NCBI GenBank assembly: GCA_000469685.2
Contig: LS997567.1
Coordinates: 1,677,338 to 1,741,337 of the forward strand
Source: Haemonchus contortus
Taxonomy: Eukaryota > Nematoda > Chromadorea > Rhabditida > Trichostrongylidae
Direction of reading: 5' to 3'
Length of the DNA stretch: 64,000 nucleotides
The notes below the pieces were generated by a model. That model had not been told where the DNA came from and did not search any database. It was given only the letters and a program-made list of their open reading frames with translations. A program made the position numbers and the translations under genes. Shown here piece after piece: positions 1-10,209 of the stretch (position 1 is the first letter of the stretch; each line of letters begins with the position of its first letter).

Positions 1-1800
1 TACAGCAGTTGCTCGCCTACCATTCAAGGCTTCCCCTTGCCTTGAATCCAGTCGGGGCTGGCATCTACAGTGAGCTACCCTTTGTGCAGCAGTTGCTCGC
101 CTACCACTCAAGGCTTCCCCTTGCCTTGAATCCAGTCTGGGCTAGCATCTACAGTGAGCTACCCTTTGTGCAGCAGTTGCGCGCCTACCATTCAAGGCTT
201 CCCCTTGCCTTGAATCCAGTCGGGGCTGGCATCTACAGTGAGCTACCCTTTGTGCGGCAGTTGCTCGCCTACCCCTCAAGACTTCCCCTTGCCTTGAATC
301 CATTCCGGGCTGGGATCTACAGTGAACTACCCTTTGTGCAGCAGTTGCTCGCCTACCATTCAAGGCTTCCCCTTGCCTTGAATCCAGTCGGGGCTGGCAT
401 CTACAGTGAGCTACCCTTTGTGCAGCAGCTGCTCGCCTACCATTCAAGGCTTTCCCTTGCCTTGAATCCCAGTCTGGGCTAGCATCTACAGTGAGCTACC
501 CTTTGTACAGCAGTTGCTCGCCTACCATTCAAGGCTTCCCCTAGCCTTGAATCCAGTCCGGGCTGGCATCTACAGTGAGCTACCCTTTGTGCAGCAGTTG
601 CTCGCCTACCATTCAGGCTTCCCCTTGCCTTGAATCCATTCCGGGCTGGGATCTACAGTGAGCTACCCTTTGTGCAGCAGCTGCTCGCCTACCATTCAAG
701 GCTTTCCCTTGCCTTGAATCCAGTCCGGGCTGGCATCTACAGTGAGCTACCCTTTGTGCTGCAGTTGCTCGCCTACCACTCAAGGCTTCCCCTTGCCTTG
801 AATCCAGTCCGGGCTGGCATCTACAGTGAGCTACCCTTTGTACAGCAGTTGCTCGCCTACCATTCAAGGCTTCCCCTTGCCTTGAATCCAGTCCGGGCTG
901 GCATCTACAGTGAGCTACCCTTTGTACAGCAGTTGCTCGCCTACCATTAAAGGCTTCCCCTTGCCTTGAATCCAGTCCGGGCTGGCATCTACAGTGAGCT
1001 ACCCTTTGTACAGCAGTTGCTCGCCTACCATTCAAGGCTTCCCCTTGCCTTGAATCCAGTCCGGGCTGGCATCTACAGTGAGCTACCCTTTGTACAGCAG
1101 TTGCTCGCCTACCATTCAAGGCTTCCCCTTGCCTTGAATCCAGTCGGGCTGGCATCTACAGTGAGCTACCCTTTGTGCAGCAGTTGCTCGCCTACCCCTC
1201 AAGACTTCCCTTGCCTTGAATCCATTCCGGGCTGGGATCTACAGTGAGCTACCCTTTGTGCAGCAGTTGCTCGCCTACCATTCAAGGCCTTCCCCTTGCC
1301 TTGAATCCAGTCCGGGCTGGCATCTACAGTGAGCTACCCTTTGTACAGCAGTTGCTCGCCTACCATTCAAGGCTTCCCCTTGCCTTGAATCCAGTCCGGG
1401 CTGGCATCTACAGTGAGCTACCCTTTGTGCTGCAGTTGCGCGCCTACCACTCAAGGCTTCCCCTTGCCTTGAACTCAGTCCGGGGCTGGCATCTACAGTG
1501 AGCTACCCTTTGTTATTCTAGGCAGTTGCTCGTCCTACCATTCAAGGCTTCCCCTTGGCCTTGAATCCAGGCCGGGCTGGCAATCTACAGTGAGCCTACC
1601 CTTTGTACAGCAGTTGCTCGCCTACCATTAAAAGCGCTTCCCCTTGCCTTGAATCCAGTCCGGGCTGGGCATCTACAGTGAGCTACCCTTTGTACAGCAG
1701 TTGCTCGCCTACCACTCAAGGCTTCCCCTTGGCCTTGAATCCAGTCCGGGCTGGCATCTACAGTGAGCTACCCCTTTGTGGCAGGCAGTTTGCTTCCCTA
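1..1800. repeat. 84-bp tandem satellite array, right edge
   Basis: About 21 head-to-tail copies of an 84-bp unit. Successive CAGCAGTTGC starts fall at 3, 87 and 171, exactly 84 bp apart. Each unit carries the short inverted repeat TTCAAGGC...GCCTTGAA (8-bp arms, 8-bp loop). The array is already under way at base 1, so its true length is unknown. Copies up to about 1140 differ mainly by single substitutions, while those from about 1140 on, and especially 1500-1800, carry many one-base insertions. Because 84 is a multiple of three, long reading frames with a 28-residue repeat appear on both strands. They break wherever an indel occurs and are not taken as genes. Confidence 0.97.
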
Positions 1801-1971
1801 TAGCAGAAATGCGGCAGCAAAAGTAAATAAATCAGGAAAAAGAACTAACAAGATAGAATCATACCATGACGAAACGCTAAAACTGTTATTAACGAGGCAA
1901 AACCGGTTCCGGCGGACAGGCCGGCATGGCGTCGAATCGGACTACAAAACCATCTACTTTGCCCGTCTCCT
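1797..1971 (+). repeat. Dispersed repeat family A, diverged partial copy
   Basis: The stretch shares blocks with better copies elsewhere in the window: GCAGCA followed by AAAGAACTAACA, then TAGAATCAT, TTAACGAGGCAAA and finally GCCCGTCTCC. It lacks the GGGTGTGGTGCA left end and starts right where the 84-bp satellite stops. See the copy at 61909-62164 for the fullest form of the family. Confidence 0.6.
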
Positions 1972-2442
1972 CCATTTTTTCCTGTTCAACCCCGTTATCA
2001 GCAGCCCACTGCCAATCATACCAGGAACGTTAACAAATTGAATGGGTTTGCATCTTTGTCTGAAGCACTTTTCAACTTACGCTTTTTCTGCTTCTCGCGT
2101 TTTTGTTCACGTTAACGCTTTGCCTGTTCGTTGGTTGTGTTTTGAAGAGGCTTGTAACTCCTGTAGTAGACCTATGTCCTGATGTGATTTTACATTTTTC
2201 TACTAGTAGAAATTTCCAGAGTTTACTGGATAAAACGGAAAAAGCCTTCACATGTAAGCTAACCATTCCGTCAAGTTGGTCTGTTTAATGGATCAGAAGC
2301 CAAACGATAGCCGAATGCAACCATTCCGGGAATGAATCCTATGGAAAACATCGCAGTTTAGATAATGGAGTGGCGAATGGAAGCTTACTTGATGGGATAT
2401 TTGCCAAATTATCGTTTAGTTCAAAATCGCAAGAGAGCGACA
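1972..2442. other. Intergenic, no gene seen
   Basis: Short chance ORFs on both strands of about 60 codons. No conserved protein block, RNA gene or repeat was recognised. Confidence 0.6.
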
Positions 2443-2452
2443 CCACTTGAAA

Positions 2453-2711
2453 GGGTGTGGTGCGATTCGTGCGATTCTGGGTGCGCGCGGCATGTTGCGC
2501 GGCGAAATTTGGTGCAATTTAGACGACTGTAGCGTTTATCATTTGGGCCCAAATTTGAAGTAAAGAAGGTTAGTAGGATTGTTCGACCCTAGTAAAGTAC
2601 TCTACTTCAAGTTTGTGCCCCAATAAGAGGAGCAGGAGTCGTTTGAATCATCGCGAATTTCGCCGCACAATTTGCCGCGCGCACCCGGAATCGCACGAAT
2701 CGCACGTCCCC
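2453..2711. mobile_element. Mutator-type MITE (259 bp)
   Basis: The left end (GGGTGTGGTGCGATTCGTGC and onward, about 55 bp) is the imperfect reverse complement of the right end, which finishes GCACGAATCGCACGTCCCC. Both arms contain the GGGTGCGCGCGGC / GCCGCGCGCACCC block. The flanks carry an identical 10-bp direct repeat, CCACTTGAAA, at 2443-2452 and 2712-2721, which reads as a target-site duplication. Long terminal inverted repeats with a 9-11 bp duplication are typical of Mutator-like elements. The inside has no coding capacity, so it is a non-autonomous copy. Confidence 0.85.
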
Positions 2712-2721
2712 CCACTTGAAA

Positions 2722-3708
2722 TAGAGATATTATGACAGTAGCGTCTCCACGAACTTCAACAAAAATCGAACACGAAGGCAAAAGGCACGGAAAGGGACTC
2801 GGGAGAACGATTGTCGATCATTTCAGCAATTCCTAGCATAAATTGTATGTCACGACCGTTTCGCTTTGTCCTCAAAAATGGGAACAGAACACATATATAA
2901 CTTAGGGAATTCATTATCAAGCAGTGTACAACACATCTTTGCATTTATCATACTCCGAGGGTTTCAACGAGAAAGACAAAAATACGTGGATAATAGCCAA
3001 CGCAAACGTTTCAAGACATTGTCAACTCTGACAAAACCCTAAATACCCTCATGTCTAATATCATAATAGGAGTGCTGGTACTCTCTATTCACTTAAAAAA
3101 ACGCCAACACACCATCTGCTTCAACATCATGAAAAAAGCTCTCTAGAACAATAATAATCGAGTATAATACGAAATAATTATATCTCTACTTCACAAACGA
3201 GTATAAATGAAATGGTTACTGCTAAAGTACTAAATACTACCAAGAATAAACTAGAACGTTGTCAAAACAGTAATAGCGGTCATAAGTCAAGAAACTTCAA
3301 CTTTTTTCAAAATAGAAGCTTAGTGTAGTTTGTTAGAAACACGATGTATTGAATACTAAAAAAAACAAATACCACATAGGACTCGCATTTAAAAGGTGAG
3401 TGGATGAACGAATGCAGCTCATAAATTAGGTGAAAACCTAAGCATCAGGAAGGTACATTCAATATATAGAAGCCGTAATCCCTTCGTTACCCTGTGTGAA
3501 CAGTACGGTACTTTTTCCGCCAACACTACGCAAACCATAAAAGCTAGAGAGTAGGAAAAATAAAGAAAAGTTGATCATTATTACAATAACATCGGAGAAA
3601 ACAACAAGAAGAGAAAGGAATATTGAAAGGATGGAGTCGTAACTACTTATCTCAGAAATGAATAATGGACTACTACATACTCACAAATACTTATCGCAAA
3701 AATAACTA
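2722..3708. other. AT-rich intergenic, no gene seen
   Basis: A low-GC stretch between the MITE and the mariner. Only short chance ORFs are present and no repeat was recognised. Confidence 0.6.
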
Positions 3709-4971
3709 TTAGGTTGAGTCATAAGTCCTCGGACAAAATGATAGTGATGACTTCTAGCGATCATAACTTTTGAAAGAGGTGACGAAAATGAACGTGCGAG
3801 GCATTGTTAGATAGGATATGGAAAGCTCTTCCGAACGCATACTGGAGAAGGCACCTAACTGTTTCCTTTCCAGCAACTATGCCTCATGATTTCAAGCCGT
3901 CGCAACTCCACATCCGCAACACCATCATATTTATTTTTTTTATCTGGCCATGAACCCGCGGCAATCGATAGAGGTATGAAGGATGTTCACATGCAGGAGA
4001 CGTACAATTTACAAGTGGCACCAGAAGTTCACATCGGGCGACTATTCCGTCGAAAATGAAGACCGTCCGGGACGCTCAATGAAGTTGGATTTGAAGGTGC
4101 TGCGGAGCCAGGTGGAAGCCGATCCGTATCAAACTACTCGTGAAGTGGCAGTCACCCTTGGAGAGTCAGTACACAGTTCTTCGTGGATTGAAGTCAATCG
4201 ACAAGGTGCGAAAGCTCGGTCCATAGACGCCTCATACTTTGAAGCAGTATGACATAGACCGCCGCGACGACGTGGCACTTTCTCTCCTCACGCTCAAGGG
4301 CACCACACGTGGCTCGAGTACCTAGTCACCAGGGTTGCGAAGTCGAACCTCTACTCTAACGTTCACCGGCGTGCTCAGTGGATTGACAAAGGTGCGCATG
4401 CAGAAGACTCCCCCAAACCCAAAGTACACGCCAAGGAGGCTATGCTCTGATTCTGGTGGAGCGCTCTCCGTGTCGAATAATGGGAGCTGCTAGACGAAGG
4501 ATGCACAGTGACCGCACACGTCTATATTACGCAACTAAGGAATTTGAAGGCGAATCTCGAAGCTACACGTCCACAGCAGCACAAAGTTCACTTCCAGCGC
4601 GACAACGCTCGCCCTCACATTGCAAGAACGACCAAAACTGTACTGACGAATTTCGGCAGGACAAGTTTACCACACCAACCTTGTTCCTCAGACTTGGATC
4701 CCTCGAATTACCACCTTTTTCCCCATCTTCAACGTCATCTGGATGGTCAGGACTTTCAAACCCGCGACGACATCAAAATGGCACTGGTGCACTTCTCCAA
4801 GGGCCAGCTTCCGGCGTTCTAAAGCAAGGGCATCTCCGATTTGCCCAAGCATTGGCAGAAGACCATCGATGCCAATGGGGCATATTTCAAATGATTCACT
4901 ATTGTCGTTTAGAAATTGTAAGATAAATATTATCATTGCCAATTTGTCCGAGGACTTATGACTCAACCTAA
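3709..4971 (+). mobile_element. mariner transposon, inactive copy (1263 bp)
   Basis: The two 29-bp terminal inverted repeats (3709-3737 and 4943-4971, outer end TTAGGTTGAGTCATAAGTCC) are identical to each other. Each is flanked by a TA dinucleotide (3707-3708 and 4972-4973), the mariner target site. Length and ends match a full-size mariner, and the interior is the remains of a transposase gene. Perfect ends with a dead gene suggest either a recent insertion of an already dead copy or mobilisation in trans. Confidence 0.95.
3983..4822 (+). pseudogene. mariner transposase pseudogene
   Basis: Recognisable mariner blocks appear in order: an N-terminal helix-turn-helix region (RRTIYKWHQKF, then VEADPYQTTREVA), the LKSIDKVRKLG linker, an FWW block at about 4452, DNARPH at about 4600 and the PSNYHLF block at about 4700. 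Frames change at least three times between these blocks. Stop codons occur after KVRKLGP and in the FWW block. Of the D,D34D catalytic triad only the middle aspartate (DNARPH) is kept. The first position (normally WWD) is serine. The third, 35 residues after the middle one, is asparagine in PSNYHLF. The protein cannot be active. Confidence 0.93.
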
Positions 4972-5211
4972 TAGATAACCCCTCAATTGAAAATAGTTGA
5001 CACTTTTTTGAACTTGATCACATGTGGAATTTGCATGCAAGCTTTGTGATTAGAAACCCGTAAATAAGCACAGCTTAATTTATATGACTACATTGCGATC
5101 AGTGAAAATTTTTAGGATTAATAAACGAATTCAACAAAAACAGGAATGCTATGACCTACTGTATAAGTTTATAGGCTCGGATTCGGAGAGCGACTGACCG
5201 CTGCCAGGTTG

Positions 5212-8200
5212 TCACTTCCGCTTCATATTTAGCATTTTCATAGTCTTGATCATAAGAGCACCCTTCTTGGCCGGAGGTTTCTTCGGTCCATCTCTGTTCA
5301 TTTTAGCGCCCACTGTCGAATTCTTATTCACTACAGCTTTCGGAAGAGCAGCCAGTGCATCTTTGCAGCCTAATGAAACAGATCAGAAACAAAAGGAATT
5401 CTTAGTTTCAATTCAACAAACAAACCTCCGGTTTCGAATATTTTTCTACGAGCGTGGGACACTTCTATAGCACTTGGTAGAGGTTTGCTGCTCAGAGTGC
5501 CATGCTGGATTTGACGACGTCTTATGTAGCTTGGAGCAGCTGCATCGGCTAGCATCGCCTGAGGAAATAGTAAATGGGGAAGAACGACATATGATCAGTC
5601 TGTGTCATAAGAGAATTCAAAAAACTCACCTTCCGAGGCGCTTTGGCGGAATCAGCCTGATGGTGCTTCCCTATGCGCTGGCTAAGCAGCTTCAGTTTCT
5701 TTTCCCTCTCCTTTTCTAGGAAAGCATAAAAATCTTTCCACGAGTCGCCATCATCTGGTTCTTCTCCCGGATACTTCTTTGTTACAAAACGCTGCCATAG
5801 TTCACCGGTGTCCTCTTCCAGATACTGAAACATAGGAACTATCTCTGAGTTGTTGAAGGAAGGATCCAATCTAAAGGTGATGCTACAGAGTTTTTGAAAC
5901 GCTGTACAGTTCTTCGGGGATTTTGAGTGCAAAAGTCATTCAAGTCTTCCTTACTCTTTTTACTCTCTTTTATTCGAACCACCACTTCTAAAGAAAAGGT
6001 AAGGCGAAAAAAAAAGAAAAAATGAAAAGCCTACATCGTGCTTGGACTCGATGTGCGCAAGAGTTTCTGCGTCGCACTTCTCCAGTACCGGCTTGAGCAC
6101 TTCATAGTTGATATAGTCCGCATAATACAGAACTAAATTATGTGAGAACGACACTAAAGAACTTACTCTGACGGGAAACATTCATGAAGATTACCCCGAG
6201 TATTGTTAGCTAAAACACGGAGGCAGAGGTTGAAAAGAGATGGCAAGGAAATAGTGGTAACTTTTCGCCGACCAGCAAAAACCTTTCCGCGCTCATTGCG
6301 AGGTTTGAACATATTCTCCGGGTTGAAGTCGTCTTCTAAATAGCGAAAATCAAACAAATCTGGTTGATACCCTCCATTGATGAACAACTCACGGGGAGGA
6401 GGCGGTGTCTTATTTGCAGGACGAAGAGCTTGCGGGAGAGCTTGCGGGAACGGTTGGTAGTTGTTGAGCTATAACAGTTCCCGACAATGCTTATAAACCC
6501 AAAACAAAGTTTTCCAGCGGTAAGCATAAAACTAGAAGATGGAAGCAAAATAAGCCAGGATTCTACAACTTGCTCACTACTCCTTGAGATTGATATATAA
6601 ACCTATAGCTTTTTTTGGATAATGAATCATCACCTAAAGGAATTACTGTGCTATAGTAGAACTTTCACGTTCACAAAGAAGTTTTTAGAAGATAGACACA
6701 TTAACATTGACGAGCCCCGCTAGTCCGTTCACGAGCTTAAGGACAAAAGCTTATTCCTGATTCCAGATAGAAGCCGAAAAAACCTTGCAAATCCTACACT
6801 TCGCCCCTTTGGACCTACTAAGAATTCTGCGAAATAAGTTTCCGAAATATTTTCTTAAATCAATCTCGAATAATCGCTAAACAACTTTCCTCACATCTCC
6901 AATATCATTCATTGAGTACAGTTCACAGATGCGTGAATTTTATATCATTAAGAGAAAATCTCGTCCAACTCACCAAAGGCATTTCTGCCCATTTCCAGTG
7001 AGGATCGCGCGGTTTACGGCTTTTCGTTGGCGTTGTGTCAGCGCTTTGCAACATCATTTCGAAATCAGTGGCAACTTTCTGAAAAGGAGAGACAAGCAAT
7101 TTAAGAGACTACACTTCCGGGAGTGGCGGAGTTTGTTCCCAAGTTTCAACAATCGCAAGAGCTGGACAATTCCGAGTTTCAACAATCGCAAGAGCTGGAC
7201 AAATGTGGTAAGGATCTTGCAGCTCTGCTTCAAACTACTATAACACCCATTGGGAATGTGCCGCATTCATTCAAATCCAATACATGCGTGAATTACGCAC
7301 TCCAATCACCCACTGAACTTCTGGGACACTTGCAGGTGTGTATGCCGCCCACGCACCAATGGTTGATTCAATGGTTGATTAGAGTGGGGTCGGGGAAAGG
7401 AGGGGGGGGGGGGCACTCCGCTGCGCTCTACTTTTGATGTCAAGGGCTTAAGCGCAGAAAAGGATGATGCGCTAGCCATGCCGGTCCACGATGTTCTTAA
7501 AACGATTTTGAGCCTGGGGATAGAATCGTACTGGAAATGCAACAGTTCGAGAGTCGTGAGTTCACAAACAGCTGCTCCGCGCCAAACTTGCTTTTGAAAA
7601 TTAGGATTGGGTTCTTGCAAGTGAACATTAAGGAACTTTGGCTTGATTTTAGCTTTCTAAAAGTGGAACACTCACATTACGTTCAGACGACTTCTCAGAC
7701 TTTGATTTTGACGAGGAGGAACTATGAGACTTAGGCTTCGCTGATTTTGGTGTGGATCCCTCATATGAAGGACCACTTTTGTGAGACTTCTCGCTGCGAG
7801 ACGAAGACTGCCTAAACTCATAAGCATTGATAACCAATAAAACAAACAGGGCAGGCGCATTTTCATCTAACTATAATCATGTTGGCAAATTCATATCTGT
7901 TCTTACCTGTTGCTCGGTGACGAATCACCTTTCTCGTCTACAGCGTCTTCATCCACATCCTCATCGTCTGTTCTGAAGCTAACAATATTCTCATAAATTA
8001 TATAACAATAATGAAAGCAAGCATACCTTCCAGAAAAGTCGTCGCTACGCCCATGATCATCGCTGCTCTCCCCCTGTTCTCGTTCCGGGGCCATGTAACT
8101 GTCTCTGCCAGAATTCTTGTACTTAGTGTCAGAATGGTCATCGTAGTCACTGCCCGCTGTTCTGACACCTTCGTAAGCCTTCCGTTTGCAGTGGTTTTCC

Positions 8201-10209
8201 TCTTCGGCTTCTCTTACCTTCCTTTTGCGATCACTGCCATCATGGTGACGACGTTTGTGCTGATCTGCTTGGTCAGGTTTACTGCCCTCACTTCTTCTGT
8301 CATACTCGTCACGATGTCGCCGTCTACGCTCCTCTTCCTCGTCACCACTATGCATCGCATGTTCATCGCCTCGTCGATGGGAATCAGAGCGAGATTTTTC
8401 CGTGTTGCCCTCATTTCTCGAGCTACCTGACCGGTGACGCTTTTTGTCATCATCGGGCCTACTACGATATTTCTCTCTGTCGCGCACTTCAGAATCACTT
8501 CTCCGACTATCACTTCTTTCTCGCTGATGCTCATTTCTTTTGTTGTCATCATCACGATATCTTGACTTAGCATCATGAGTACCGTTCACTAGACCCATCC
8601 TCTCGGTTGGTGGATCGTGGTCTGCGGATTCCTCACCTTCGGAACTAACGTCTTCATCACCTCGAACACCGCTTTGCCGGGCCACTTCCTTCCACTTCTC
8701 AATAATCCTTGAGGCTTCAGAACCGTATTCTGGATCGTCGCACAATCTGGAACAATGGAATTGATCGATTAAAGTCATTAGGAAGAGCTTCACTAGAATC
8801 TTTGACTGGGAGATGCCTTATTTTCAGATAGCTCTACATATTTTCAGCTTATAGCGATTTCTTAAATAATGATCTTCGTGCAAGCAGCCTCGATTATCAC
8901 ATCAGCTCGATGATTCCTCTTCTAAATGCGATCCCCATGCCCAAAACAAGTACAGAGAGCTGGAAAAAAGTGAGTGAACAGCGAAGAAGGAGGCAACAAA
9001 GTACGGCCCGAGCACTCCCGATAAACCTGGATTTAGCCTTCATGTGGGCAGAGGTTTAGGTGTGTGAAGAAATAGTCAAACAAGAAACTTTCGAAATTAT
9101 TCAACGATAACTAGTAATGAGTGATAATTCGTTTTATGGTGCAAGGTTTTCTCCATTTGCAAAGGAAAATCATGAGGACATGTAAGAGGAAGCACAAGAA
9201 CAAAAAGGGAGGAGGGAATCCAGTTTTGTGACATACTTCACATATTGATACATAAAAAAAGTTCAAGCCTTCCATCTGTTCAGCACCACCAGTGATTAGG
9301 CAGCGTCAAGATGAAACTGCACAATGTTGCCAAGTTTGCAGAGAACCCTCTTACCAGTGCAGTGTTGGGGCAGAATGAATGCATGGCTCCAGCCAAAGCT
9401 CAATTTGGATCTGTGCTTGTCGTATGCGGGCCACGGCTAACACAATTTCGACAACCTTGTTATTATCCTCTACGACAGCTCCCTATGAACCTCGACATGA
9501 CCAATGTATGATGAATTTGTTGGATCACCATACAACTCCGTGCCGGGATTCATAGAGATAAGATAATATTTCCATCAATGTTGTTATTTTTTGTTCTATT
9601 GTTTACCATGAGCGAGAGATAAGCAGGAAACTAGGAAAAAGTGGTGATTCATGATATGAAGTAATGTAATTGGGAGATGAATAGTTAGGATGAAAAAGCT
9701 ATGAAAAATAAGAGTAGTAATGGTACTTGTCTTGCTGAGTCTTCGATACATTGTTTATTACCAAACGATTGCTTTATTTAGGTGAAACACAGTTTTTTTA
9801 GAAACGAAGCTTTAAGTGCACGGGGTATTGTAACCATGTACAAATCAGGGATCACTACAGAACAAATAGAAGCGGTGATAAAACGAAATCCAATGTACCT
9901 ATTGACATAACGACCGATATTTGTTGCTGATAAAATATCAAGAGTCATTTCAACATCGTTTAGCCGACTCAGAACATGCGCGATCTGAAACCTCATATTT
10001 TTAGGGGCATTTGAAAAAAATCCCTTCGTCTCAGTGAAAAGTAACGGTGACAAAAATAATAATACATATAGAATTATGAAAATCTGTGTGGTAAGTGGCT
10101 GTTAACAAACCCTCTCCTTCTTCTTGATTAATTTCCCATACTTTATCACTTTGTAGAGTAGTACATCGTCCTTAGTCATGCCTCGCTTAGCGTGTGACGA
10201 TGCCTTCAT
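5212..10209 (-). CDS. eloa: Elongin A (RNA polymerase II elongation factor / CUL5 adaptor subunit)
   Basis: Exons on the minus strand: 10111-10209, 9899-9984, 8027-8746, 7907-7972, 7676-7811, 6974-7078, 6195-6468, 6035-6132, 5630-5824, 5426-5558, 5212-5369. They join in phase to 689 codons plus stop, near the family size. Residues 1-85 form the TFIIS N-terminal (LW) domain (HVLSRLNDVEMTLDIL, then IIEKWKEVAR). A long charged Ser/Arg/Asp-rich linker follows. The elongin A core holds a BC-box, SLFNLCLRVL (residues about 481-490, pattern S-L-xxx-C-xxx-L), which binds Elongin B/C. After it come EVLKPVLEKC and LEEDTGELW, and a basic C-terminus ending IKTMKMLNMKRK. Elongin A stimulates Pol II elongation in the nucleus and recruits CUL5 to stalled Pol II. 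A second start, 10 codons downstream (10179), is equally possible. One further in-phase 33-codon exon (7432-7530) is uncertain and left out. Confidence 0.95.
6195..6468 (-). other. eloa: Elongin A exon carrying the BC-box
   Basis: This 274-bp exon encodes the proline-rich lead-in, the FRYLEDDFNPENMF segment and the Elongin B/C-binding box SLFNLCLRVL. Its donor is CTCGGG|GTAATC at 6194-6193. A stronger-looking donor 22 bp further on (GA|GTAAGT) would shift the frame. Only the upstream one keeps the same number of residues as human elongin A between the NN pair and the YxVLxPVLE motif. Confidence 0.85.
7142..7201. repeat. 33-bp tandem duplication in an elongin A intron
   Basis: The block AGTTTCAACAATCGCAAGAG plus the following CTGGACA occurs twice, starting at 7142 and 7175. 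It sits in the intron between the exons at 7676-7811 and 6974-7078. Confidence 0.9.
7403..7416. repeat. Poly-G tract
   Basis: A run of about a dozen G residues (within GGAGGGGG...CACT) in an elongin A intron. Its length may be unreliable in the assembly. Confidence 0.8.
7432..7530 (-). other. eloa: Possible extra elongin A exon (33 codons, phase 0)
   Basis: Bounded by TTTCCAG on the acceptor side and AAA|GTAGAG on the donor side. It is open throughout and fits phase 0 between neighbouring phase-0 exons. The peptide (YDSIPRLKIVLRTSW...) has no conserved block I recognise, so this may be intron. Transcript reads would settle it. Confidence 0.3.

Noticed and set aside
1..1800. CRISPR array
   Set aside because: Units are directly tandem with no unique spacers, and the DNA is eukaryotic.
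9..1803. Long repeated ORFs with a 28-residue period on both strands
   Set aside because: They come from an 84-bp tandem repeat whose period is a multiple of three, and they break at each indel. No start, stop or splice pattern is conserved.
4456..4926. 156-codon ORF in the mariner
   Set aside because: It is the wrong frame. The transposase blocks (DNARPH, PSNYHLF) are in the overlapping frame of 4508-4822.
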